A stretch of DNA of 64,000 nucleotides from Motacilla alba alba (lineage: Eukaryota > Chordata > Aves > Passeriformes > Motacillidae): NCBI RefSeq assembly GCF_015832195.1, contig NC_052026.1:17889013-17953012 (forward strand), written 5' to 3'. Positions 23,501 through 33,205 of this stretch are shown here, one piece after another; the first letter of the stretch is position 1, and each line of letters begins with the position of its first letter. Below the pieces are notes generated by a model. That model was not told the origin of the DNA. It made no database searches and was given only the letters and a program-made list of their open reading frames with translations. A program made the position numbers and the translations under genes.

Positions 23501-26500
23501 TTTTATAATGGAGTTACCAATTGATTTACATTTAAGAAATGAGCAGTTGTTCATTTTTATGAGGAATTCAGCTAAGACTGATTGAAGGTCAGGTTTAATT
23601 TCAATATGAAGAAAAGATAATAATTCAAACCATCCTTTGATTTGGCCTTGGCTTGACAGCAACTTCTAATAGTGGCTGTAAAAGAAATGGGGAGAAAAAA
23701 ATTCCAGCTCCCACATTAAATGGAATTTGTATGGAGAAAAGTGCAGAATTCTTGTAGCCATTGATGCTGCTTAGCACAGTTTGGGTTTAACTGGTTAAAA
23801 AAGAGTTAATCTTATAATAAAATTTAAACTTTATTTGACATAACTTTAGACTGAGTAGTTGCTGAATTACTAGGAGAATGCTGGATTTGTTCAGTGTTAT
23901 GAATCTTCCATTTAAAGGAAACCATGAATATATCATAGAATTGATTGAAAAAAATATTTTGTTCAGGGCAGGCAAGAGGATGCTGAAGAATACTTGGGAT
24001 TTATCCTCAATGGACTACATGAAGAAATGCTGACCCTCAAGAAACTTCTCTCTCCACACAATGAAAGTTAGTGGGGTTTTTTTAATAGCAAACAGTTAAT
24101 TTCAGATACTGTTTTTGTGTGGTGATTCCATAATACAGAGTGATGCTTGGAGTGGAGGTTGAGATCGGGACAGAATGCCATGCTTTAGAGCATTGGGACA
24201 TAAGCAGAGAATATTTTGGCAAAATCTGGATACAGTGAGTCCATTCTGCCCAGTTTATGAATCATCTGAAGAGTTACTGGGTTTCTGGAGAGGCATCATG
24301 GCTCTGTCAATACTCTGAATTGTAAGTCACAGCCCTGGCTCTCCTAAACAACAAAACTCAATATTACACATTTTTCTGAGCCCAGCTGAGCATTATTTGG
24401 GGCTAACTCTAGTTGATCAGTCTTGTTTGTCATTTATAACACAAGCAGTGTCAGTGGGTTTTGACTCTCTACGGGAGCTCAAAAGTACATCAGTGTCTTT
24501 TTCACTGATCTACAAACCAACTGTTAAGATCTTTCTTTTTCTGTCTAATACAAACCAACATAGTAAATTATATGAAAATTCTTACTGACAAAGTTGGAGG
24601 AGAATTTACCTTGAAAGAATTACTAGAATTTGTATGCTGAGTAAAATGTCATTTTTGTTTATAGAGGCTTAGCTTGAACCCCCTTTACAAATAAAATCCT
24701 GCAAGCCTTAGCCAATTAAGAATTCAGATCACCAGTTACCCAATTTCTCTTTAGTAGGGTAAATTTTTTAGGATATAAAGTCATACCATATTTTGTTCCT
24801 TAGCTGTGTGCAGTTTATAACCTGAATTTGGCACAGGCTGGGAAAATATTTGCTAAGCCTTGGGCTCCCTGTAAAATACCTGTGCAGAAAAGGAGTTGTA
24901 TTTAATAATGGTATGATTCTCTTGCCGGAATAACACTTGACTTTCTAATTTTCTACCCCATAAATTTACTACTAAAAATATATCAAACTTTGCTATTTAC
25001 ATACAGTCATCAGTGAGCTGCCTTCTGTTAATACATGGATGTGTCATGCTGGGAGCAAACCTGGAATATGCTTGTTCTTTTTTAAATTAAAAAAAAAAAA
25101 AACAATCTTTTTTAATTAAAACAATTATGCAGTTTTTTGGGGTGTTACATGGGATCTACTGAGAATTATTTAGGGATTTTTGGGGATTCTTGGAGGAATT
25201 TTTAGGGATTTATTGGGAGTTTTTAGGGGATTTTTGGGGGACTTTTTGGGATTTTTTTAGTGACTTCTTAGCAATTTTTGGGAGATTTTTTGATAATTGG
25301 AAAAAAAATTAGGGGATTTTTTTAGAGATTTTTGGGCATTTTTTTGGGATTTTTAATGGGATTTATTGGGTATTTTTAGGGAATTCTTGGGGGAGTTTTC
25401 AGGAATTTTCATAGAATTTTTGGGGATTTTGGGGGGATTTCTGAAAACATTTTTTCCTCAAAAAACTATTTGTATTAAGGTTTTTGTCATTTGTATTGGG
25501 TTTTTTGCCTTTCGCATCCTTTATCTGTCTGGATCTTCATTTGCCATTGTCTGACATTGTGTTTTTTCCCTTGGTCACCTGAAGAAGTGTCAGTGTCCAA
25601 CGGCCCTGAGGCTCAGAGTGTTCCCAAGGAAGAGGAGCAGGAGGAGCAGGGGGAAGGCAGCGAGGACGAGTGGGAGCAGGTGGGACCCCGCAACAAATCC
25701 TCGGTCACTCGCCAGGCTGACTTTGTCCAGACTCCCATCACTGATATTTTTGGTGGTCACATAAGGTACAGTACTTTTTCCTGCAAGTTCTTGACTTGTA
25801 GTGGTTGAATCTTATAAAATGTCTTAAATGAACAGTTTGTTCTGAGATCCCAAGCCCTGAATTGCATATGGAAAAGGAGTTTGGAATATTTGGGCTTTGA
25901 ATATTGACTTAAGAATTCCAAAGCATTTTAGAGCTGCCTAATTTTTATGACCTCTGAGGAGTCTCATCTCATGTTATAAATAAGGATACTGAGAGAGAGT
26001 GAGATTCACAGAGTTGAATCTTGACAGTAAAACAATCAACTGAAACATAAAACTGTGAATTTTAGGTTATTCAGACCCTTCCTGCTTCCCAGAGAAAGCT
26101 GTGTTTAATAGTTAAGAAATGTTAAAGGCAAAAGAAGTCTGGAAAAATGTAAATTGCTACAAGATGTTACTGGAATGAAAAGAATGTGGCATATCACTTC
26201 TGTGCAGGTCTGATACCAGGCAAAGGCAGAAAAGAGAATCTGAATATTTTTTGGAAGGGAAGACTCCTGTCTTGTTTGGAGAGATGTATAATTTAAAATG
26301 AAAGCAAAGTAAACACTTGCTAAAAACATACAGCAAAACAAAACTGCTAGACTTGAAGAATTATTTTTAAATTGGAGACAGACACTTAATTGCTGGTGTT
26401 TGACTCTCTGTGTTGCCAGATATTGAGTCTAGAAGTGTGAATAATGTGGGCTAGTGCCTTCTGCCTTGGAAATGCTCTGAAATTATTTATTCTTCTGGGT

Positions 26501-29500
26501 TTTGAGCCAGACAGCTGGTAAATAAAATGATATTTTCCATAGAATTTGGCAGACAGATGTTTGTAGGTATTGATGGAGTCCTGCATCAATGGTTCACATA
26601 CCCAAGGTGCTGTCAATACCCCAGGTACATTTACCCAGAATTTGTCACAATTGTTTAAATATCTACATGATTCCATCAGTTTTTATATTAAAAATACTGA
26701 GATGATGGCAGTTTTCTGTAGAAGTCCACAAAAAAAAAAAAATGATATAAAGCAAAGGTAATAACTGGAAAAAGGGAAAACCTTACAATGAACAGCAGAA
26801 CCACAGGATCCAATCCAACATCTGCTGGCACCACATCCACTTTATTTATCCTTCACACCAGGGCACAACTCACCACAGAAACAGCATCCCCTGGGATGTT
26901 GGAAAGCTTCATCCTCAGGGGTGGAGATGGGAAGGACTGAATATAAAACTGCCAGTAGAATTCCACTAAATGAAAGCTTCAGAAACTGGAAAAATCCAAT
27001 GGGAAAAGCAGTGAGGAAAAGGTGATTTAAATTGGCATCTTTTGACTGAGGAAACTTCAGGCTTGGGAATTTTTAGGCTGTCCTTGAGAGGCTTGAGTCT
27101 ATTAAATGTCTATTTAGGCTTAATTACTTAAAAACCCCAGCCTATAAAGCCTTTCTGAGCAACATGAGGCTTAAGTGGGGAAGTACAAAGTTTTCCTGGG
27201 AATTCTTGCAGTGCTTGAGTAATTTTTCATTGAAAATGGTAGATTTTCCCATGTCCAGCTGAGATTTGTAATTATTCTAATTACAGAGAAATCATAGCCC
27301 AGTGAAGGTTTTGCTATCAAATCAATTGTGCATATCTTGTGAAGAAAATATCCTGAGGAGGTGTTACAATATAATTTCTGGTTCTTAAAATAAAGGTGCT
27401 GCTGTTCATGCATTCTCTTCCCTCTAAAGGATATATATTTGCCAATATTAAGCTGCACTGGCTTTGTGTTGGTGCTTCAGGGCTTTGCCTGAGTAAAAAG
27501 GGCTCTTTTGATTATCCTGAACATTAAAATTAACCTGGATATTAACATTTCCTGCCTGACCTGGAAATATTCCAGCATGGCCAAATGGGTCAGAGCTGTG
27601 TTAATTACAATTCTGCTTTCAATATATAACAACATAATAATTTATATACATGGACAAAGTGTGGGTACAGGAAATGATGGGAAGAAAATGAACTGCCAGT
27701 CCTCAGTGGAGCACAGATTCCATTTTCTATGGCAAGATTTAAGCAAACACTTTAAAATCACTGTAAAATTGGTATTAGGGAAGTGACTGAAACAATGGTG
27801 TATTTTTGTTGGAGAATCTGGAATCAGCTGTGATTTTTACAGTAGAACACAGATAAACACTGGCACTTTGCACTTGTGAAGAGCTGTTGGAAAACTAAAC
27901 TAACAGAAAGAGCCAGGAGGTGAATTTTTTTTAAATGCTTATCAAAATTTTCAGGTTTTTTCTTTAAACTTTGCATAAATAAAACTGTTCTGTTACAATC
28001 CCATTCAGAATAGTCTTAGTAGATGAAAATAATTTAAATTGGGCTAAGTTGTTATGACTTGATGTTTAACCTTTATAATTGTATGTGTTGCCTTGAATTA
28101 AATATAAATTGAGTTACGTAAATAACTCATTCTTCCTTGAAGGCTCTGTCTGGTTGAAAATCACTCTTTATTTCATTTTGATTCCTTTTTTCCTGCACAG
28201 ATCTGTTGTTTACCAGCAGAGTTCCAAGGAGTCTGCCACGCTGCAGCTCTTCTTCACCCTGCAGCTGGACATCCAGTCGGACAAGATCCGCACCGTGCAG
28301 GATGCCTTGGAAAGCTTGGTGGCAAGGGAGTCTGTGCAGGGCTACACCACAAAAACCAAGCAAGAGGTGTGTTCTGCTCACCCCTTCCTCACAGACAGCT
28401 GCTAAACTTTGTATTTAGAAGGGTTTTCAGAGAGCTCTGGCTTTGCAAAGAGTTGTTGGAGCACGCTTTAACAAAAGAGGTACAAACCTTTTCAGTGTGT
28501 CCTGCAGCAGTGAGATGTCAGCTCTAAAACAAAGGCCTGAAAATAGCTGGAGTTTGAGTTGATGTAATAATTTATTGGGGATTTTGACAAAGAATATACT
28601 AAATTATCAGGCTGAGCTGTGGTAAAGATGCATAATATTCTGTTCAGCATCATAACTTACTGATTCCTGGGGATTGCCAGATGCTGTTAGCAAAGGAGCA
28701 GCTCTTCAGAGTAAATTCTTTTTATTTTACGTATAATACATGATAGTAATAACTGCAATAGAAAAGTACTTGCAAGGAGGAAAAGCATGCCTTTGGTTTG
28801 GCAGTTTGCAGGATAATAATTAAACCTCCCTCACTAAGGCCTTGCCTTGTTTCCTATGGTGGGTTGTAGTAAAGGCATCTCTGGTGTGCAGGGATTGTCA
28901 CATGGGAATTCCGCGTGCACTCTTGGTAACTCTGGAATTGTAGGTGTTCCTCTGACAGTCTTGTCTGTAAGTTTTCAAAATCCAAATGAGAACATGATTA
29001 GATAAAGAAAGGATGGTTCATTTCCCTTGAAAAGCTAAAGATGAATAGCAGAAATTTGTTTACCTTGAATATTCAGAACATATATTTCTCCAGTTGTTTT
29101 CCATTCAAAGAAAACATTTGCAAGCTGGTTATGATTTACCACAAAGATCTTGTTTTGCTTGCCATTCCTTTTTTTTTTTCTTTTTTTACTGCAAATGGTT
29201 TAAAGTTTTTGACTGACAACCCAGTGCTGGGTTGGAAGAAATGAGTTAGGTGCTTCATGATATTTCAGAGTTGGGATGGAAATACAGGCACCCACAGTGT
29301 CTTCCAGATCTATTTTCAAAAGAAATTCAAATTGAAATAGTTGTTTTGTATTAAAATTGTAGTAAAAACACTGAACATATTGTCTGTAGAACCCTGGAAA
29401 GAGGTAATACTTTTCCCCCATGAGTTTCTATTCAACACGTAGGTTCTAGCAGAATCAAGCCATCTATTGAAAAATAATATGCTCATGGTTACCTATAAAG

Positions 29501-32500
29501 AGATTTTTCTCAATTAAACAATGGAGAAAAACCTTAAGCAGTTATTTTGAGAAATATTTTCATGTCTTCATTTCTAGGAAGGCAAAACAATTTTGTTCTA
29601 CAATTCTGAGCTCAGCTCCTGGTTTCCAGGCAGAAATTTTGTGGATTGTTTGGTTATAATTATATAAAAATTACTGTTTAGTAGAGAAAGGTTTGGTCAA
29701 CTCACATTTTTCTCTTTGAATATACTGAGGTCTCCTTTGAAACATTAGGATCGAAGATCCAGAGGGCTTTAAGTCACAGACGAGCATTTATAATAAATTA
29801 ATACTGCAGTAATAACAAATCTGGAGTTTGTTTTGTTTGCTGCTAGTGTATTTGAAATTAAATACTTTAATTAAAAATTATTATTAATTTTAATACCTAA
29901 AATTAAATGCTCTCAGGTGGAAATCAGTCGAAGACTCACCTTAGAAAAGCTGCCCCCTGTTCTCGTTTTACACCTCAAACGCTTCGTGTATGAGAAGACT
30001 GGAGGATGCCAGAAGCTGATCAAGAATATTGAGTACACTGTTGATCTGGAAATCAGCAAAGGTAAAAGATTTAGGACAGAATTTCCATCTCCTCATGAGA
30101 GAGAGAATGTTGTGCTTCCTATGAGTGTCTGTGTTTTAATTTTCTCCCACGCAAGATTTTGTTCTCATCGTTGTCTGAAAATTTGGTCATTTGGGTGAGT
30201 ATTTGGGGTTTTTTTTAATGATGAAAGATGTTAAAGCCTTTGGGACTTCCTAGGCAATGGATTGGCCAGATGAGAACTTCTTGTGGATTTATAGAGGAAA
30301 GATATAGGCTGCAAATATGGGATCTGCGTCCCTGTCTGTATAAGACTGTTGCCAATATTGGATATTTTTATCACAAATTTAATTCAGAAAAGTGTCAAAT
30401 TATTTAATGACTGGCTGGTGGAAGGAAGCTGGTGTTTTATTGAAAATGCAGCCTGAAGGTAGACAATGCATAGTGCAGAGGTTAAACAAGGATCCTTTAT
30501 TTAACAAGTATCCTAGGAGATACTGACTTCAAATAGTGTGAGATTGGAAACTGTCCAGCATCTGAAGCTTGCCAAAATAATGCCGTTTGTTTTGAGCTGA
30601 CAAATGGAATTTTAGCCAGCCAGCAGCTCAAAAGGAATAAATACAATCAGTGTATACTCATAGCTCAGCTGAGATCTGGACCTTGTCAGGCAGTGCCTTT
30701 TTGTCTAACTTAATATTTTATTTTGCAGTTTTCTTTTAGGAATGTAAGCATATAAGCATGACTTGGAATCTGAAATTGATTCTGCCATTCATTGACAGAT
30801 TCAGAATGACAATTGATGCTGTCTTTCTGACAGCAGGAGTGGAAGGGGGAGAATGGAATAGTCTGATCTTTTACTATGTCTTTTTTTTCCTTTCATTTTT
30901 TGGTGGTATTTTTAAACCTTTCATAAAACACAGTATTGCAAACCTGCAGATTCTCTCCCTTGATTACCACTTATTAGAGCCATGACCATTCTTTAAAGGC
31001 TGCAGAAGAAATTTCAATTAAATGTTCTCCTTTGTGATAGTGTTGGTTTCTCTGAAAAGAATTGATCCTCTTGATATGGAATTTCTAATGTGTGGCTGTT
31101 TTTCCTCCTCAGAGCTACTATCTCCTGGTGTGAAAAGTAAAATTTCCAAAGGCCAAAGAACCTACCGGCTCTTTGCAGGTATTTTATCCTGTGTCTTTTA
31201 TTATCTGTGTCTTTTATTTATTGTTTTATTTGTCTGCATGATTTTTTATCTGTGTGTTTTTATTTGTGTATTTTACGTCTCTTGCAAGTACAGATTCTGC
31301 ATATGGAATTATAGAAACACTGGGTTACATTAAGTGTTTTCTTTTAAATTGCCCTGAAGTAGCTTGTGGGTGTGAAATTCTTGTGTTTAGTGGGGTTTGT
31401 TTAGAATTGGGAGATTTGGTTGTGCTGGAGAAACACTGATTTGGACAAGGGCTGGGAGTGCCAGGACAAGGGGAATGACTTTGTAGTGCCAGAGGGCAGG
31501 GTTAGATGGGACATTGGAAGAAATCCTTCCCTGTGAGGGTGGGGAGCTGCCTGCCATAAGGATGGTGTGGGACACAGGGACCCAAAGCACCTCCTTGGTT
31601 TTACAGCCAAATCCCAGGGCACTGTCCCAGTTTCCTTCACTTTTTCCAGATCTAAAGATGATTTGAGCCATACGAAGCCAAGATGTTCATCCCACCCCAG
31701 CCTCTGGATGTCATCCCATTGGGATTGACAGGGGCCTTGACTGCAGGCAGCTGGAAAATCCCTTTTTCCATTTCCCCATGGGCACACCATGGGAAAACCC
31801 CAGTCACCATCAGAAATACCACCAGGGGAATATTTGGGATGAAGACTTGTCTCCTGGATGCATGGAGACTTTATTCCCTGTGAGGTGGGGAGGCCCTGGC
31901 ACAGATTCCCAGAGGAGCTGGAAGTGTCCAAGGCCAGGTTGGACAGGGCTTGGAGCAACCTGGGATAGTGGCAGGTGTCCCATGGCAGGGGATGGGATGG
32001 GATGGGATGAGCTTTAAGATCCCTTCCAATCCCAGTCCATGATTCTGTGTCTGTCCCACCTATGGACTCCTCCCTGCTCCCTTGGCCTAGAGCTGAGGGT
32101 GTCCCAAGGCAGGGCATGGAACAAGCTGAGCTTTCAGCTGCATGGCCTGCACATCCCAAACCCAGGGAAACCCTAAACCCTGAGTTCTTTTAGCCCAGCT
32201 GCACTGTGGGTGGGATCTCTGAGTAGAAATTTTCCTGAGTAGAAATCCATTTTCATTTAGGTGAAATGTACATCTTTAAATTAAGTCTGTAGCTTGCAAA
32301 CTTAGCTGTTTGGTCTGACTGCCTGTTCTGGCAAAAAACCTCTGCTCTGAGAAACTGCTTCAGCCAAACACTGGATTGTCCAGTGCTTCCAAAGGGGGTA
32401 GAGGGCATCTTTTGAATCTGCCCAATCACTCTGGAATTCCAGGATTGACAGCCAGTGCTGGGCAGGGGTTGGGGTGGGGACAGGAGAGGTGGGAGAAACC

Positions 32501-32946
32501 CAGGTGATCTGAGGCAAACTATGCCATCGCACCGCCACACCGCTCATCCCCTGCCATGCCACCCCTGTGTCCAATCACTCTGGAATTCCAGGATTGACAG
32601 CCAGTGCTGGGCAGGGGTCGGGGTGGGGACAGGAGAGGTGATTGACACACCTGGGGAAGGAATCTTCGGGGAGAAACCCGGGTGATCTGAGGCAGACTAT
32701 GCCATCACACTGCCACACCGCTCATCCCCTGCCGTGCCACCCCTGTGTGTCCCCACAGTTGTGTACCACCACGGCAACAGCGCCACGGGCGGGCACTACA
32801 CCACGGACGTGTTCCAGATCGGCCTCAACGGGTGGCTGCGCATCGACGACCAGGCCGTCAGGGTCATCCACCACTCGCAGGTGGTCAAGGCGGCCCTGGA
32901 GCGCACAGCCTACCTCCTGTACTACCGCCAGGTGGACCTGCTGTGA
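5507..32946 (+). CDS. USP10: USP10, ubiquitin carboxyl-terminal hydrolase 10 (13 coding exons; 5' partial)
   Basis: Spliced CDS join(5507-5575, 8670-8715, 13247-14272, 19786-19877, 21399-21508, 21938-21993, 23167-23270, 23967-24066, 25585-25765, 28201-28366, 29917-30061, 31113-31178, 32759-32946). All phases chain without a stop: 2349 nt, 782 residues plus an assumed 7 from exon 1 upstream of the window. Human USP10 has 798. Order of parts: G3BP-binding motif (about residues 8-13, FGEF), PAM2-like LNPQAPEF, basic [14 protein letters not shown], a disordered stretch, then the USP catalytic domain. That domain has the Cys box [10 protein letters not shown] (Cys about 414, human C424), the [12 protein letters not shown] box and the His box GGHYTTDV (His about 740, human H749). 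In the family it removes ubiquitin from p53 and other substrates in the cytosol and associates with G3BP. Splicing shown by matching the known protein; exon boundaries are inferred from GT/AG and phase. Confidence 0.96.
5576..8669 (+). other. USP10: USP10 intron 2
   Basis: Contains a poly-T run near 5863-5881 and a sense CR1 fragment at about 7125-7345. No coding or RNA gene was recognised in the rest. Confidence 0.8.
7125..7345 (+). mobile_element. CR1 LINE 3'-end fragment
   Basis: The stretch with AAGCTCTGGAATGGCTGCCC, a gap, then GATCTTGAAGGTCTCTTCCAACC and GATTCTGTT is a typical CR1 3' end in sense orientation. The 5' edge is uncertain. It is truncated and has no intact reverse transcriptase. 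Confidence 0.85.
8670..8715 (+). CDS. USP10: USP10 coding exon 3
   Basis: 46 nt after the acceptor TTTTGTACAG and before GTAAGT. It reads [15 protein letters not shown] plus the first base of a Gly codon, so it enters in phase 0 and leaves in phase 1. It is about five codons shorter than the human counterpart but keeps the LPPY start. Too short to stand out as an ORF; placed by phase and by its fit between exons 2 and 4. Confidence 0.9.
8716..13246 (+). other. USP10: USP10 intron 3
   Basis: AT-rich intron with no recognised exon or transposon. It holds a short imperfect AAATT-rich repeat near 11440-11475 and a 28-bp direct duplication near its 3' end. Confidence 0.75.
13121..13176. repeat. 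28-bp direct tandem duplication (2 copies)
   Basis: TTGTTTGAGTTATGGCAAAA followed by TAGGGGAG occurs twice without a mismatch, at 13121-13148 and 13149-13176. It lies about 70 bp before the exon 4 acceptor of USP10. Confidence 0.95.
13247..14272 (+). CDS. USP10: USP10 coding exon 4 (large regulatory exon)
   Basis: 1026 nt after CTTGTCCAG and before GTATAG; enters and leaves in phase 1. It starts [16 protein letters not shown] and ends [10 protein letters not shown]. It contains the PAM2-like LNPQAPEF (13342-13365), the conserved [19 protein letters not shown] block and the SWASLFH and ETKYTPPA blocks that precede the catalytic domain. The middle (about residues 165-230) is GC-rich and diverged from mammals, while the flanks are conserved. 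This exon forms the N-terminal, mostly disordered half of the protein. Confidence 0.96.
14273..19785 (+). other. USP10: USP10 intron 4
   Basis: The largest USP10 intron in the window. It contains a short (TA)n run near 15388-15400 and is otherwise AT-rich unique sequence. ORFs near 17304-17665 have no recognisable family. No RNA gene seen. Confidence 0.75.
19786..19877 (+). CDS. USP10: USP10 coding exon 5 (catalytic Cys box)
   Basis: 92 nt after ATTCTGCAG. It reads [19 protein letters not shown], then [12 protein letters not shown]. The Cys of GNWCYINA is the predicted nucleophile. Leaves in phase 0 at a weak donor, GTATCC. Read-through into the intron adds 13 codons and then stops. Confidence 0.95.
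19878..21398 (+). other. USP10: USP10 intron 5
   Basis: AT-rich, with a poly-T run of about 20 at 21309-21328, roughly 70 bp before the next acceptor. No other feature seen. Confidence 0.75.
21399..21508 (+). CDS. USP10: USP10 coding exon 6
   Basis: 110 nt after CCACTGCATAG and before GTAAGT. It reads [16 protein letters not shown], then [20 protein letters not shown] plus TT of a Phe codon. It directly continues the Cys box (NA|TLQAL) and is essential for frame. It carries no start codon at its head, so it is easily missed in ORF scans. Confidence 0.95.
21938..21993 (+). CDS. USP10: USP10 coding exon 7
   Basis: 56 nt after TTCTGTTTCAG and before GTGAGT. It completes Phe and reads [18 protein letters not shown], leaving one base. 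It matches the family segment that follows the Cys box. Confidence 0.95.
21994..23166 (+). other. USP10: USP10 intron 7
   Basis: Unique AT-rich sequence; nothing recognised. Confidence 0.7.
23167..23270 (+). CDS. USP10: USP10 coding exon 8
   Basis: 104 nt after CACCTTGCAG; reads [20 protein letters not shown], then [15 protein letters not shown]. Leaves in phase 0 at GTGGGA, a weak donor. Confidence 0.95.
23271..23966 (+). other. USP10: USP10 intron 8
   Basis: Short AT-rich intron; nothing recognised. Confidence 0.7.
23967..24066 (+). CDS. USP10: USP10 coding exon 9
   Basis: 100 nt after TTTTGTTCAG; reads [20 protein letters not shown], then [13 protein letters not shown] plus one base. 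QEDAEEYL is the conserved USP helix near the active site. The donor is GTTAGT. Confidence 0.95.
24067..25584 (+). other. USP10: USP10 intron 9
   Basis: AT-rich upstream part, then a degenerate G/T-rich satellite at 25132-25446 (listed separately). It ends with a NAGNAG-type acceptor. Confidence 0.8.
25132..25446 (+). repeat. Degenerate (GGGATTTTT)n satellite, G/T-rich
   Basis: About 25-30 imperfect units of roughly 9-12 bp, variations on GGGATTTTT and TTTTTGGGGA, with very few cytosines on the + strand. Many GGG and GGGG runs are spaced by T-rich loops. The tract sits about 140 bp before USP10 exon 10. Confidence 0.85.
25585..25765 (+). CDS. USP10: USP10 coding exon 10 (acidic insert)
   Basis: 181 nt after CACCTGAAG. 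It reads [20 protein letters not shown], then [18 protein letters not shown] and [18 protein letters not shown] plus AG. The acidic run and the ADFVQTPIT block match the family. A tandem NAGNAG acceptor could also start the exon at 25588, losing one codon (K-V to M) in frame. The first site gives the family's Lys and is preferred. Confidence 0.94.
25766..28200 (+). other. USP10: USP10 intron 10
   Basis: Unique AT-rich sequence with short A runs; no element recognised. Confidence 0.7.
28201..28366 (+). CDS. USP10: USP10 coding exon 11
   Basis: 166 nt after TTTTTCCTGCACAG; reads [20 protein letters not shown], then [20 protein letters not shown] and [16 protein letters not shown]. The donor is GTGTGT. 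Confidence 0.96.
28367..29916 (+). other. USP10: USP10 intron 11
   Basis: Unique AT-rich sequence; nothing recognised. Confidence 0.7.
29917..30061 (+). CDS. USP10: USP10 coding exon 12
   Basis: 145 nt after GCTCTCAG; reads [20 protein letters not shown], then [20 protein letters not shown] and TVDLEISK plus one base. [12 protein letters not shown] is the diagnostic USP core strand. The donor is GTAAAA. Confidence 0.96.
30062..31112 (+). other. USP10: USP10 intron 12
   Basis: Unique AT-rich sequence; nothing recognised. Confidence 0.7.
31113..31178 (+). CDS. USP10: USP10 coding exon 13
   Basis: 66 nt after TTTTTCCTCCTCAG; reads [20 protein letters not shown], then FA plus one base. Leaves in phase 1 at the weak donor GTATTT. 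Confidence 0.95.
31440..32050 (+). mobile_element. CR1 LINE 3' end, interrupted by an insert
   Basis: CR1 3' sequence starts with GGACAAGGG...GTTAGATGGGACATTGGAAG. It resumes after 31873 with CCTGGCACAGATTCCCAGAG...GATGAGCTTTAAGATCCCTT and ends in GATTCTGTG. The motif TTCCCTGTGAGGGTGGGGAG at 31527-31546 recurs as TTCCCTGTGAGGTGGGGAG at 31874-31892. A 252-codon stop-free frame on the opposite strand is a by-product. Confidence 0.85.
31547..31873. repeat. Unidentified insert inside CR1, flanked by ~19-bp direct repeats
   Basis: About 327 bp without CR1 similarity, bounded by near-identical copies of the CR1 segment CCTGTGAGG(G)TGGGGAG. It has no LTR-like TG...CA ends and no recognised ORF. It could be a transposed element with target-site duplication or a local duplication product. 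Confidence 0.5.
32422..32748. repeat. Tandem duplication at the 3' end of USP10 intron 13
   Basis: Copy 1 is 32422-32570 and copy 2 is 32571-32748. Both begin CCAATCACTCTGGAATTCCA and end CCGTGCCACCCCTGTGT-like. Copy 2 carries about 29 extra bases around 32641-32668. Copy 2 runs directly into the genuine acceptor GTCCCCACAG; copy 1 lacks the CCCCACAG. Confidence 0.93.
32759..32946 (+). CDS. USP10: USP10 coding exon 14 (catalytic His box and stop)
   Basis: 188 nt after GTGTCCCCACAG. It completes Val and reads [20 protein letters not shown], then [15 protein letters not shown], with the C-terminus [15 protein letters not shown] and a TGA stop at 32944-32946. The His of GGHYTTDV is the predicted general base, and RIDD carries the conserved acidic residues. 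Much more GC-rich than the other exons. Confidence 0.97.
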
Positions 32947-33199
32947 CCCCACCGCCCCGCCCCGTAGAACGCCAACATCACTAACTTTTTCTCCTGTAAA
33001 TGCTCTTCTGAGTGAATTTTTTTTTCTTCTGTTTTTTTCCCCCCCTTTTTATTCTTTTTTTTTTTTTTTTTTTTTGGTCCCCTTGCAACTATGGGATAGA
33101 GTGATAAAGGAAGCTGCCGTTTGTGCACAACATGGTTTGTGTTGACTTTTGACTTTGCAGAATGAAGTCGCTCGTGAATCACAAAAAATATTGAAAAGA

Positions 33200-33205
33200 A
33201 ATAAA
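33200..33205 (+). terminator. Proximal poly(A) signal of USP10
   Basis: AATAAA about 255 bp after the stop; another AATAAA follows at about 33236. No strong GU-rich element follows, so use is possible but less certain than for the distal site. Confidence 0.45.

Larger units (their letters stand above)
31179..32758 (+). other. USP10: USP10 intron 13, repeat-filled
   Basis: Contains a sense CR1 fragment interrupted by an unidentified insert (31440-32050). Its last 340 bp are a tandem duplication that ends at the exon 14 acceptor. Confidence 0.85.

Noticed and set aside
31401..32159. 252-codon open frame on the minus strand
   Set aside because: It is the antisense of a CR1 3' end plus its insert; peptide has no CR1 reverse transcriptase or other family features.
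32922..33182. Lys-rich minus-strand frame in the USP10 3'UTR
   Set aside because: Produced by the poly-T tract of the 3'UTR read in reverse.
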